Source: Cellulomonas sp. (GTDB taxonomy: Bacteria > Actinomycetota > Actinomycetes > Actinomycetales > Cellulomonadaceae). Taken from it: a stretch of 64,000 nucleotides of DNA. Numbering within the stretch: the stretch's first letter is position 1; each line of letters starts with the position of its first letter. Shown here piece after piece: positions 1 through 7,773 of the stretch. Under the pieces are notes generated by a model that was given only the letters and a program-made list of their open reading frames with translations, was not told the DNA's origin and ran no database searches. A program made the translations under genes and the position numbers. The stretch spans positions 1 through 64,000 of the forward strand of contig NZ_JADGMY010000025.1 in assembly GCF_015234515.1 (NCBI RefSeq), read 5' to 3'.

Positions 1-824
1 ACGGCCCGCTCATGCTCTGGAGCAGCGGGGCGAGCCCCGGTGGCGCGCCCACCAGCGAGCACTGGGTGCTGGACCCGATGAAGCTCGACCCGACCACCGG
101 GCAGAGCATGAACGACACGGCCGAGAACACCGCCCGTGCCGCGGGCTACACGCGCGAGCAGGTCGACGAGGTCGCGCTGCTGCGCCACGAGCAGTACCGC
201 ACCGCGCTGGCCGACGACCGTGCGATCCAGCGCGCCTACATGGTGCCGGTGCGCATCCCGACGCGCCGCGGCGAGCAGTGGGTGACCGAGGACCACGGCG
301 TCTTCCCGACGACGGCCGAGGGGCTGGCCCGGCTGCGGCCCGTGACGCCCGACGGCGTCGTGACGTACGGCGCGCAGACGCATCCCGCCGACGGCTGCGC
401 CGGGGTCGTCGTCGCGAGCGCCGACCGCGCGCGGGAGCTGGGCCGCGACGGGGTCACCGCGCAGGTCCTCGCCACCGGGTTCGCCCGCGCGGAGCCGGCG
501 TACATGCCGAAGGCGCCGGTCCCCGCGGCTCGGCGTGCGCTCGCGGACGCGGGGCTCGGGATCGGGGACGTCGACGTCGTGACGACGCACAACCCGTTCG
601 CCGTCAACGACCTGTGGTTCGCCGCGCAGACCGGCTTCCCGCTCGAGCGCATGAACCCGTACGGGTCGTCGCTGGTCTACGGCCACCCGCAGGGCCCGAC
701 CGGCGCCCGCGCCGTCACCGAGCTGATCCACGCGCTGCACGCCCGGGGCGGGGGGACCGGCCTGTTCACCGGCTGCGCCGCGGGCGACTCCGCCGGGGCC
801 GTCGTCGTGCGCGTCGACGGGTGA
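1..824 (+). CDS. Thiolase-family acyl-CoA acyltransferase, C-terminal part
   Basis: The gene enters from the left edge, in frame from base 3, so its N-terminus with the nucleophilic cysteine lies outside. The visible part has the loop and C-terminal half of a thiolase. The second-half catalytic histidine lies in GHPQGPTGAR and the acid/base cysteine in GLFTGCAAGDSAG. The segment HNPFAVND replaces the usual NEAFA and resembles SCP2-type thiolases. It would cleave a 3-oxoacyl-CoA with CoA, the last step of side-chain or ring-cleavage beta-oxidation. A MaoC hydratase and an SDR dehydrogenase follow on the same strand, which fits that order of reactions. Substrate unknown. Confidence 0.85.
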   Translation, partial: GPLMLWSSGASPGGAPTSEHWVLDPMKLDPTTGQSMNDTAENTARAAGYTREQVDEVALLRHEQYRTALADDRAIQRAYMVPVRIPTRRGEQWVTEDHGVFPTTAEGLARLRPVTPDGVVTYGAQTHPADGCAGVVVASADRARELGRDGVTAQVLATGFARAEPAYMPKAPVPAARRALADAGLGIGDVDVVTTHNPFAVNDLWFAAQTGFPLERMNPYGSSLVYGHPQGPTGARAVTELIHALHARGGGTGLFTGCAAGDSAGAVVVRVDG

Positions 825-903
825 CCGCGCCGCCCAGAACCGACGGCGCCGGGTGACCGACGCCGACCACCGACCCGACCCGACGACCGACGGAGCACAC
901 CTC

Positions 904-1407
904 ATGACCGAACCCGCAGCCGCGACCACCACCGCACCCGGCACGTCGGGCCCGACCCGGACCACGGTCGCGCTGGCCGACCTGCCGTCCCTCGTCGGCA
1001 CGACGTTCGGCCCGTCGTCGTGGCGCACCATCACCCAGGAGCAGGTCGACCGGTTCGCCGACCTGACCGGCGACCACAACCCCATCCACCTGGACCCCGA
1101 GTACGCGGCGGGCACGCCGTTCGGCGGGACGATCGTGCACGGCTATCTCACGCTCGCGCTCGTGGTGCCGCTCATGGCGGAGGTCGTCGAGGTGACCGGG
1201 GTGGGGACCGGGGTCAACTACGGGCTCGACCGGCTGCGGTTCCCGGCGCCCGTGCGGGTCGGGTCGCGCATCCGCGTGACGTCGACGTTGTCCGCCGTCA
1301 CCGAGGTGGCGGGCGGGTACCAGGCCGTCTTCGAGAACACCTTCGAGGCCGAGGGGCTGGCCAAGCCGGCGGCCGTCGCCGTGATGATCGTGCGGTACTA
1401 CTCGTGA
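904..1407 (+). CDS. MaoC-like (R)-specific enoyl-CoA hydratase
   Basis: A single hot-dog domain of 167 residues. It carries the hydratase-2 signature LTGDHNPIHLDPEYA, whose Asp and His are the catalytic pair of this family, followed by GTIVHGYLT. The ATG at 904 has a GGAG box eight bases upstream; an in-frame GTG at 853 would only add a low-complexity leader. The family hydrates trans-2-enoyl-CoA to 3-hydroxyacyl-CoA. It lies between the thiolase and the SDR, and its stop overlaps the next start by four bases, so it is probably translated as part of one operon. Confidence 0.85.
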   Translation: MTEPAAATTTAPGTSGPTRTTVALADLPSLVGTTFGPSSWRTITQEQVDRFADLTGDHNPIHLDPEYAAGTPFGGTIVHGYLTLALVVPLMAEVVEVTGVGTGVNYGLDRLRFPAPVRVGSRIRVTSTLSAVTEVAGGYQAVFENTFEAEGLAKPAAVAVMIVRYYS

Positions 1408-2339
1408 GCGGGGGCGTGAGCGCGGGCACCGACCTGACGGGCAAGGGTGCCGTCGTCACCGGCAGCGGGCGAGGGCTCGGCCGGGCGTACGCGCGGGCGC
1501 TGGCCGCCGCGGGCGCCGGTGTGGTGGTCAACGACGTCGACGCCGAGGCCGCGCAGGCGACCGTCGACGCGATCGTCGCCGACGGCGGCGCGGCCGTCGC
1601 CGTCGTCGCCCCCGTGGGGCCCACGGCGACCGCGGACCGGCTCGTCGCCGCGGCCGTCGAGGCCTTCGGGCGCCTCGACGTGCTCGTCACCAACGCCGGC
1701 GTGCTGCGCGACCGCGTGCTGTGGAAGACGGCCGACGAGGACTTCGACCTGGTCGTCGACACGCACCTGCGGGGTACGTTCACCTGCGCGCGCGCCGCCG
1801 CCGTCCACATGCGCGAGCGCGGCGAGGGCGGGCGGATCGTGCTCGTCGGCTCGCCCGCCGGGCAGCACGGCAACTTCGGCCAGACCAGCTACGCGGCGGC
1901 GAAGGCGGGGATCGTCGCGATGGCCCGGACCTGGTCGCTCGAGCTGGCGCGGGCCGGGATCACCGTCAACGCCGTCGTGCCGACCGCGATCACCGCGATG
2001 ACCGCGACCATCCCGGTCTACGCGGAGGTCGCCGCGGCCTACGACCGGGGAGAGCCGCTGCCGCGGACCGTGCGCCAGGAGCACGCGCTGGGCGGCCCCG
2101 AGGACGTCGCGCCGCTCGTGGTGTGGCTGGCGTCGGAGGCGGCCGCGGGCGTCACGGGGCAGGCCATCGGGATCGGCGGGGACAAGCTGTCCCTCTACTC
2201 GGTCCCGCAGGAGCTCGCCGTCACCTACCGGGAGGGCGGGTGGAGCGCGCAGGCCGTCGGGGAGGCGTGGGGGAGCACGTTCGCGCCGCACGTGCAGCCC
2301 AGCGGGATCACCCTGCCGCCGCTCGAGCCGACGACGTGA
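1404..2339 (+). CDS. Short-chain dehydrogenase/reductase, 3-hydroxyacyl-CoA type
   Basis: A classical SDR of 311 residues. It shows the cofactor motif TGSGRGLG near the N-terminus, NAGV in the middle, and the catalytic Ser/Tyr/Lys set in VGSPAG and SYAAAKAG. The GTG at 1404 overlaps the preceding stop as GTGA; a second GTG at 1416 follows a G-rich stretch and is a possible alternative. It probably oxidises the 3-hydroxyacyl-CoA made by the MaoC protein. Its last 32 bases overlap the 3' end of the convergent PaaX-like gene. Confidence 0.85.
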   Translation: MSGGVSAGTDLTGKGAVVTGSGRGLGRAYARALAAAGAGVVVNDVDAEAAQATVDAIVADGGAAVAVVAPVGPTATADRLVAAAVEAFGRLDVLVTNAGVLRDRVLWKTADEDFDLVVDTHLRGTFTCARAAAVHMRERGEGGRIVLVGSPAGQHGNFGQTSYAAAKAGIVAMARTWSLELARAGITVNAVVPTAITAMTATIPVYAEVAAAYDRGEPLPRTVRQEHALGGPEDVAPLVVWLASEAAAGVTGQAIGIGGDKLSLYSVPQELAVTYREGGWSAQAVGEAWGSTFAPHVQPSGITLPPLEPTT

Positions 2340-3267
2340 CGGGGACGGGGCGCGGGCCCGGCGGGTCCGCGACGACCGAGAACTGGACGACCCGGTCGGC
2401 GAGCTCGGGGGCGTAGCCGCTGATGACCTGCCGCACCCGCACCGAGGCGGGGGCGCCGAGCTGCTCGTACGTGTCGAGGAACAGGTCGCGCGCGCGGTCC
2501 CGCGGCCAGTCCGCGGGCAGCAGCCGACGCGGCAGGTCCGGGTCCACGCCGGGGAACGCGCGCCAGGCGTCCATGAGCTCGGTGCGCTTGACGAGCGCCT
2601 CGACGGGGGAGATGGCGCCCTTGTTCAGCGCGGCGTGGGTCGGCTCCCAGGTGGCGACGAAGGCGCGGTAGAGCTCGGCCAGGCCGTCCAGGTCCCACGC
2701 GCTCTCGGGTGCCAGGGCCGCGTCGGGCAGTGGCGGGCAGGCCGCGACGAAGGCCGTCGCACGCGTGACGCCGAGGTCGCCGAGCTCCGCGAGCGCCTCG
2801 TCGTGACGCGCGTGCGGGGAGATCCACAGGGCGTCGTACAGCGGCGCGAACCCGAGCCAGCGCAGCCGCGTGCGCAGGGCCTCGCGCGCCGAGCGGTTCG
2901 CCTCCGGCACCGAGAACGCCACGAGGCTCCAGCGCCCGTCCCAGTCGGCGCCGTCCCCGGCGCCGAAGTCGACGATGCGCTCGGCGCCGGTGCGCATGAT
3001 CGCCTGGGCGCGGGGGGTCAGCGAGTAGAACGTGTTGCGCCCGCTGCGGGCCGAGACCAGGAGGCCGTGCTTGACCATGCGGCTGAGGGCCGCCCGCGCG
3101 GCGACGTCGCTGACGCCGAAGTCGGCGAGCAGGTCGACGAGCGCCGCCGAGGGCAGCGGGTCGGTCTGGCCCCACCAGTAGTCGCCGAGCAGCGTCAGCA
3201 GGAGGCTCGGGGGCGACCCCGCGCGCGTGCGCGGCGTGCTCGGGCCGTCCTCGCTCGTCCGTGCCAC
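2308..3267 (-). CDS. PaaX-family transcriptional regulator
   Basis: The protein has 319 residues in the PaaX layout. The N-terminal winged helix contains LLTLLGDYWW and VSDVAARAALSRMVKHGLL, and the C-terminal effector part contains WEPTHAALNKGAI. PaaX proteins repress phenylacetyl-CoA-type catabolic operons and are released by a CoA thioester. The GTG start at 3267 has an excellent GGGAGGGGA box. The gene faces the FAH gene across a 108-base divergent spacer holding an AGATA/TATCT palindrome, its likely operator. Its 3' end overlaps the SDR gene. The effector is presumably an acyl-CoA intermediate of this pathway (inference). Confidence 0.85.
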   Translation of the reverse strand: MARTSEDGPSTPRTRAGSPPSLLLTLLGDYWWGQTDPLPSAALVDLLADFGVSDVAARAALSRMVKHGLLVSARSGRNTFYSLTPRAQAIMRTGAERIVDFGAGDGADWDGRWSLVAFSVPEANRSAREALRTRLRWLGFAPLYDALWISPHARHDEALAELGDLGVTRATAFVAACPPLPDAALAPESAWDLDGLAELYRAFVATWEPTHAALNKGAISPVEALVKRTELMDAWRAFPGVDPDLPRRLLPADWPRDRARDLFLDTYEQLGAPASVRVRQVISGYAPELADRVVQFSVVADPPGPRPVPVTSSARAAAG

Positions 3268-3310
3268 AGCGGGTCCCCTCCCTGCCGGTCGCCGCAGCCC
3301 GCGACGATGC

Positions 3311-3346
3311 TTGACATATCTTACGTCGTCCGCAGATAGTCGTGTC
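3311..3346 (+). promoter_or_regulatory. Promoter and candidate PaaX-type operator for the FAH operon
   Basis: TTGACA at 3311-3316 is followed 17 bases later by AGATAG at 3334-3339, a good sigma-70-like spacing. Overlapping it is an interrupted inverted repeat: GACA and TATCT at 3313-3321 against AGATA and TGTC at 3334-3346. A repressor bound here would block the promoter. The FAH start codon lies about 30 bases past the predicted transcription start. Confidence 0.6.
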
Positions 3347-3375
3347 ACATTCGAGCGAGCCGGGAGCCACTGACG

Positions 3376-4233
3376 ATGAAGTTGGCCAGCACCCTGGACG
3401 GGCGCCTGCACGCGGTGCTGGACGACCGGTCGGTCGACCTCACCGACGCCCTCGCGCTGCGCCCCGGCCCCGGCGGCCCGCTGCTGGCGTTCCTCGAGCG
3501 CGGCGGCTCGCTCGCCGACCTGCAGGGGCTCGACCTCGACGCGCTGCCGTCGCAGCCGACCGACCTCGCCCGGCTCGCGGCGCCCGTCGCGCGCCCGGGC
3601 AAGGTCGTCGGCGCGCCGGTCAACTACCTCGACCACCAGGCCGAGATGGGCGAGCAGCGGACCATCGCCGACTACGGGGTCTTCCTCAAGGCGAGCTCGT
3701 CGGTGATAGGCCCGACCGGGCGTATCCGCCTGCCGTACCTCGACGTGCGCACCGACCACGAGGGCGAGCTGGGCGTCGTCATCGGCCGCACGGCGAGCAG
3801 GGTCACCGCCGACCGCGCGCTCGACCACGTCCTCGGGTACGCGCCGGTCCTCGACATCACCGTCCGGTCCGGCGAGGACCGCTCGACCCGCAAGTCCTTC
3901 GACACGTTCACGCCGTTCGGCCCCTGGGTGACCACGGCCGACGAGGTCCCCGACCCCGGCGCGCTCGAGCTGCGCTGCTGGGTGGACGGCGAGCTCCGGC
4001 AGCACGCCTCGACGGCCGACCTCATCTACGGCGTCGCCGAGCTCGTCGCGTACACGAGCCACGTCATGACGCTGCACCCCGGCGACGTGATCGCCACCGG
4101 AACCCCGGCGGGTGTCGGGCCGATCGCCGCCGATCAGCGCGTGGTCGTCGAGATCGAGGGCCTCGGCCGCCTCGACGTCGGCGTCACCGACGAGGGTGCG
4201 ATCCCGTACGCCGACCGGCCGGGGCGCCGGTGA
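3376..4233 (+). CDS. Fumarylacetoacetate hydrolase-family protein
   Basis: A 285-residue FAH-fold protein. The N-terminal domain is short; the core has the metal-binding EGE motif in DHEGELGVVIG, then FDTFTPFGPW and GDVIATGTPAGVG, all typical of the family. Members hydrolyse acylpyruvates or hydrate/decarboxylate 2-keto-4-pentenoate-type products of ring cleavage. The ATG has GGGAG nine bases upstream. The stop overlaps the acyl-CoA synthetase start as GTGA. Together with the hydroxylase two genes on, it suggests oxidative aromatic degradation; the exact reaction cannot be told from sequence. Confidence 0.85.
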   Translation: MKLASTLDGRLHAVLDDRSVDLTDALALRPGPGGPLLAFLERGGSLADLQGLDLDALPSQPTDLARLAAPVARPGKVVGAPVNYLDHQAEMGEQRTIADYGVFLKASSSVIGPTGRIRLPYLDVRTDHEGELGVVIGRTASRVTADRALDHVLGYAPVLDITVRSGEDRSTRKSFDTFTPFGPWVTTADEVPDPGALELRCWVDGELRQHASTADLIYGVAELVAYTSHVMTLHPGDVIATGTPAGVGPIAADQRVVVEIEGLGRLDVGVTDEGAIPYADRPGRR

Positions 4234-6407
4234 GCGCCGCGTCGACCGCGGCCGCCGGGACGCGCGGCGGGCGCTCGCAGGACGCACGTGGTCGCGCGGG
4301 GGCGCTCGACCAGGACGCGCGGTCGCCGCTCGACGCGATGTTCCGCCCCGCGAGCATCGCCGTGGTCGGGGCCTCCGCGCGCGAGGGCAAGGCGGGTCAC
4401 GCCATGGTCCAGGCGCTGCGCCGGTTCCCCGGGACGCTGCACCTGGTCAACCCGCGCGGCGGCGAGGTGCTCGGGCGCACCGCCCTGCCGACCCTGCGGG
4501 ACGCGTCGGACGTCGACCTCGCGGTGCTCGTCGTCCCGCCGGACGCCGTCCCCGGTGCGCTCGAGGACGCGCGCGACGCCGGGGTGCGCGCGGCCGTGGT
4601 GTGCGCGGGCGGGTTCGCGGAGTCCGGCCCCGACGGTGCACGCCTCCAGGAGCGCGTCGTGCGCGTGGCACGCGAGGCCGGCATCCGGCTCCTGGGGCCC
4701 AACACGTCGGGGTTCATGAACCCGGTCGACCGGACGACCGCGAACTTCATGCCTGCCGTCGCGGACCTCGCGCCGGGGACCGTGAGCGTCGTGGCGCAGT
4801 CCGGCGGCGTGAACCTCGCGCTCGCGTTCCTGCTCGCCCGTGCGGGCACCGGCCTGCGGCTCGGCGTCGGGCTCGGCAACGCCGTCGACGTCGACTTCCC
4901 CGAGCTGCTCGACCACCTCGCACGCGACGAGGTGACCACGGCCGTCGGGCTGCACGTCGAGGGCGTCGCCGACGGTCCGGCGCTGGTCGCCGCGCTGCGT
5001 CGGGCGACGGCCAGCAAGCCGGTCGTGGCGTTCAAGGTCGGCCGGTCCGACGTGGCCGAGTTCGCGCAGTCGCACACCGGTGCGCTGACCGGCTCGTACG
5101 CGGTGACCCGCGCGGCGCTGCAGCAGGCCGGTGCCGTGGTCGTGGACAGCCTCGAGGAGATGGTCGCCGCGCTCGTCGCGCTGCGTGCGGTCCGGCTGCC
5201 GGCCGGCGACCGCGCGGGCGTCGGGCTGCTCACCGGTCAGGCGGGGCCCGGGCTGGTCGTCGCGGACGCGCTGGGCACGCGGGGCATCGCGCTGCCGCGG
5301 CTCACCGACGCGACGCAGCGGCGCATCGCCGAGCTGCTGCCGCCCCTCACCTTCCAGGCCAACCCGGTGGACACCGGGCGTCCGTCGCCGACGTTCGGTG
5401 ACGTGCTGGGTGCGGTCGTGGCGGACCCGCGCATCGACGTCGTCGGGGTCTACGCGCTCGACGAGCCGGGCGCGCTGGACCCTGTCACAGCGCTCGGCCC
5501 GGCCGCCGGACGCGTGCTGTTCGCCAGCGGCGGCCCGGCGGACGCGCTCGCCGAGCGTCGGAGGGCCCTCGGCGACGTCGGCATCCCCGTGCTCGGGAGC
5601 CCCGGCGACCTCGCGACGGGCCTCGCGGCGGTGGTCACCGACGCGCGCGTGCGGTCCGTCGCCGACGCCCCACCCGTCGCGGCCACGCGGAGAGTCGGTC
5701 GCACGCTGGACGAGCACGAGGGGAAGACGCTGCTGGAGTCCTTCGGCGTCCGGACACCGCAGCGGCGCGTCGCGGCCGACCGGGCGCAGGCCCACGCCGC
5801 GCTCGCGGACCTCGGCCGCGACGGTGCGGCGGTCGTCGTGAAGGTGCTCGACGCCGCGGTCCTGCACAAGTCCGACGTCGGCGGCGTGCACGTCGGGGTC
5901 CGCGACGGTGGGGGGCTGGACCGTGCGCTCGACGCGATCGACGCGATCCCGGACGGGACGGGGCGGGAGCGCCACACGACCGGGGAGCCGGGTGCGGCCC
6001 GGCCCGCCCGCCGGTACCTGCTCGAGGAGCTGGCCGCACCGGGCACCGAGCTCATCGTCGGGGCCGTGCGGGACGCCGCGTTCGGCCCCGTCGTCCTGCT
6101 GGGCCCGGGCGGCGTCGCCGCGGAGCTGGGCGGCGAGCCCGTCCTGCGGCTCGCGCCGCTGTCCGTCGCCCGCTCCGAGGAGATGGTCCGCGCGTTGCCG
6201 CCGGCCGTCCTGGCCGGGTTCCGCGGTGCCGCGCCGGTCGACGTGCCGGCGCTCGCGGCGGTGCTGCGGGCCGTCGGGCAGGTCGTCTGCGAGCACGCCG
6301 ACATCACCGAGCTGGACCTCAACCCGGTCCGCATCACGGCCGACGGGCCGGTCGTCCTCGACGCCGTCGTCGTCGCGGCCCCGAGAGGAGACGCATGTCC
6401 GACGTGA
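4230..6407 (+). CDS. ADP-forming (NDP-forming) acyl-CoA synthetase
   Basis: A 725-residue fusion of the alpha and beta parts of ADP-forming acyl-CoA synthetases. An N-terminal CoA-binding domain (PASIAVVGASAREGKAG) is followed by succinyl-CoA-ligase-like domains with LGPNTSG and the phospho-histidine loop SHTGALTGS. The C-terminal ATP-grasp domain has KVLDAAVLHKSDVGGV and ELDLNPVRI. It activates a carboxylic acid to its CoA thioester with formation of ADP and phosphate. The GTG at 4230 overlaps the FAH stop by four bases. It probably primes the pathway substrate for the thiolase/MaoC/SDR steps. Confidence 0.88.
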   Translation: MSAASTAAAGTRGGRSQDARGRAGALDQDARSPLDAMFRPASIAVVGASAREGKAGHAMVQALRRFPGTLHLVNPRGGEVLGRTALPTLRDASDVDLAVLVVPPDAVPGALEDARDAGVRAAVVCAGGFAESGPDGARLQERVVRVAREAGIRLLGPNTSGFMNPVDRTTANFMPAVADLAPGTVSVVAQSGGVNLALAFLLARAGTGLRLGVGLGNAVDVDFPELLDHLARDEVTTAVGLHVEGVADGPALVAALRRATASKPVVAFKVGRSDVAEFAQSHTGALTGSYAVTRAALQQAGAVVVDSLEEMVAALVALRAVRLPAGDRAGVGLLTGQAGPGLVVADALGTRGIALPRLTDATQRRIAELLPPLTFQANPVDTGRPSPTFGDVLGAVVADPRIDVVGVYALDEPGALDPVTALGPAAGRVLFASGGPADALAERRRALGDVGIPVLGSPGDLATGLAAVVTDARVRSVADAPPVAATRRVGRTLDEHEGKTLLESFGVRTPQRRVAADRAQAHAALADLGRDGAAVVVKVLDAAVLHKSDVGGVHVGVRDGGGLDRALDAIDAIPDGTGRERHTTGEPGAARPARRYLLEELAAPGTELIVGAVRDAAFGPVVLLGPGGVAAELGGEPVLRLAPLSVARSEEMVRALPPAVLAGFRGAAPVDVPALAAVLRAVGQVVCEHADITELDLNPVRITADGPVVLDAVVVAAPRGDACPT

Positions 6408-7648
6408 GCACGCCCCCCGTCGCCGCCCGGTCCGCGACCGCGAACGACGGCGACGTCGTGGTCGTCGGTGCCGGGCCCGTCGGCCTGACCGCCGCGCTCG
6501 CGCTGCGCGCCTACGGCGTCCCCGTCACCGTGCTCGAGGCGGGGCCTGAGGGGCGGCAGCGGCCCGGCAGCCGCGCGATCTTCACGCACAGCCAGACGCT
6601 GCAGATCCTCGACCGGATCAGCCCCGGGCTCGGTGCCGAGCTGTATGGGCACGGCGTCTACTGGAACACCCAGCGCACGTTCCACGGCGGCAAGGAGGTC
6701 TACGCCAAGACGTACCCGGACCCGCCCGCCGGGGTGTACCCGCACTTCACGAGCCTGCCGCAGGTGCAGATCGAGGCGTACCTGTACGCGCGGGCCGTGG
6801 CTGCCGGGGTCACGTTCGCGTGGTCGCAGGAGATCGCGCAGGTCGCCGCCGACGACGCCGCGGTCACGCTCACCACCGTCGCAGGCCGCCGCTGGGAGGC
6901 GTCGTACGTCGTCGGTGCCGACGGGTCACGGTCGGTGGTGCGCAAGCAGGTCGGTGCGCGTATGGAGGGCACGCGCGACGAGGGCTGGTACGTCGTCGTC
7001 GACGTCGCCGAGAAGGACGAGCCGACCCTGCCGAACGAGCGCCACTTCCACTACGCGCACCCCGCGGTGGGCGGGCGCAACGTGCTGGTCGTGCCGTTCG
7101 CCGGGGGCTACCGGGTCGACCTGCAGCTCGTCGCGGGCGACGACCCGGACGCGCTCGCGTCGGACGCGGGCGTGCGCGCGTGGCTGGACGCGGTCCTGCC
7201 GCCCGGCTACGGCGAGCGCACTACCTGGGTGTCGACGTACCAGTTCCTGCAGCTCGTGGCGCACGACTTCGCGGACCCGCACCGCCGCGTGCTGCTCGTC
7301 GGGGAGGCCGCCCACCTCTTCGCGCCCTTCGGTGCGCGCGGGCTGAACTCCGGGGTGCCGGACGCCGAGGCGGCCGCCATCGCCATCGCGGCGGCGTCCC
7401 GGGCCACGGGCGCCGCCGCACGCACGCCGGTCGAGGCGTTCGCCCTCGCACGCCGCTCGGCCGCGCTGTTCAACCGTGACGCGGCCGGCGAGGCGCTCGC
7501 GCACCTGCGCCCCGACGAGCGGACGGCCACGCGGATCCGGGGGGCCGCCGACCGCGCCCCCGCCGACGCCGAGGCGTCGGCCTGGCTCGAGAAGGCCCCC
7601 TACGGGCCCCGCGGCGTACCCCGGGCGGAGACGGTCTACCGGTACTGA
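6395..7648 (+). CDS. FAD-dependent aromatic-ring-type monooxygenase
   Basis: The protein has 417 residues of the p-hydroxybenzoate hydroxylase/MhpA superfamily. The dinucleotide motif is VVVVGAGPVGLTAAL, the second FAD contact is GADGSRSVVR, and the third motif reads VGEAAHLFAPFGARGLNSG, with Glu in place of the usual Asp of GD. These enzymes hydroxylate phenolic acids with NAD(P)H and oxygen. The start overlaps the acyl-CoA synthetase by 13 bases, with GAGAGGAGA just upstream, so the two are coupled. A strong hairpin follows and ends the operon. Confidence 0.85.
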   Translation: MSDVSTPPVAARSATANDGDVVVVGAGPVGLTAALALRAYGVPVTVLEAGPEGRQRPGSRAIFTHSQTLQILDRISPGLGAELYGHGVYWNTQRTFHGGKEVYAKTYPDPPAGVYPHFTSLPQVQIEAYLYARAVAAGVTFAWSQEIAQVAADDAAVTLTTVAGRRWEASYVVGADGSRSVVRKQVGARMEGTRDEGWYVVVDVAEKDEPTLPNERHFHYAHPAVGGRNVLVVPFAGGYRVDLQLVAGDDPDALASDAGVRAWLDAVLPPGYGERTTWVSTYQFLQLVAHDFADPHRRVLLVGEAAHLFAPFGARGLNSGVPDAEAAAIAIAAASRATGAAARTPVEAFALARRSAALFNRDAAGEALAHLRPDERTATRIRGAADRAPADAEASAWLEKAPYGPRGVPRAETVYRY

Positions 7649-7682
7649 CGCCGGCCCGCTCACCCACCGAGACCGGTCCGCT

Positions 7683-7740
7683 GCGAGACCGGGCCTGGCG
7701 ACGTCCCGACGTCGGATGATCGAGCCGGGCCCGGTCTCGC
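7683..7740. terminator. Bidirectional hairpin, copy 1 of a shared-arm family
   Basis: GCGAGACCGGGCC at 7683-7695 pairs perfectly with GGCCCGGTCTCGC at 7728-7740, and the pairing extends imperfectly inward. It lies between two convergent genes. The outer arm GCGAGACCGG recurs at 17848 and 33561, again at convergent junctions. Confidence 0.75.
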
Positions 7741-7773
7741 GAGCGCGTCGTCCCGGAGAGTGGGCGGTGCGGG

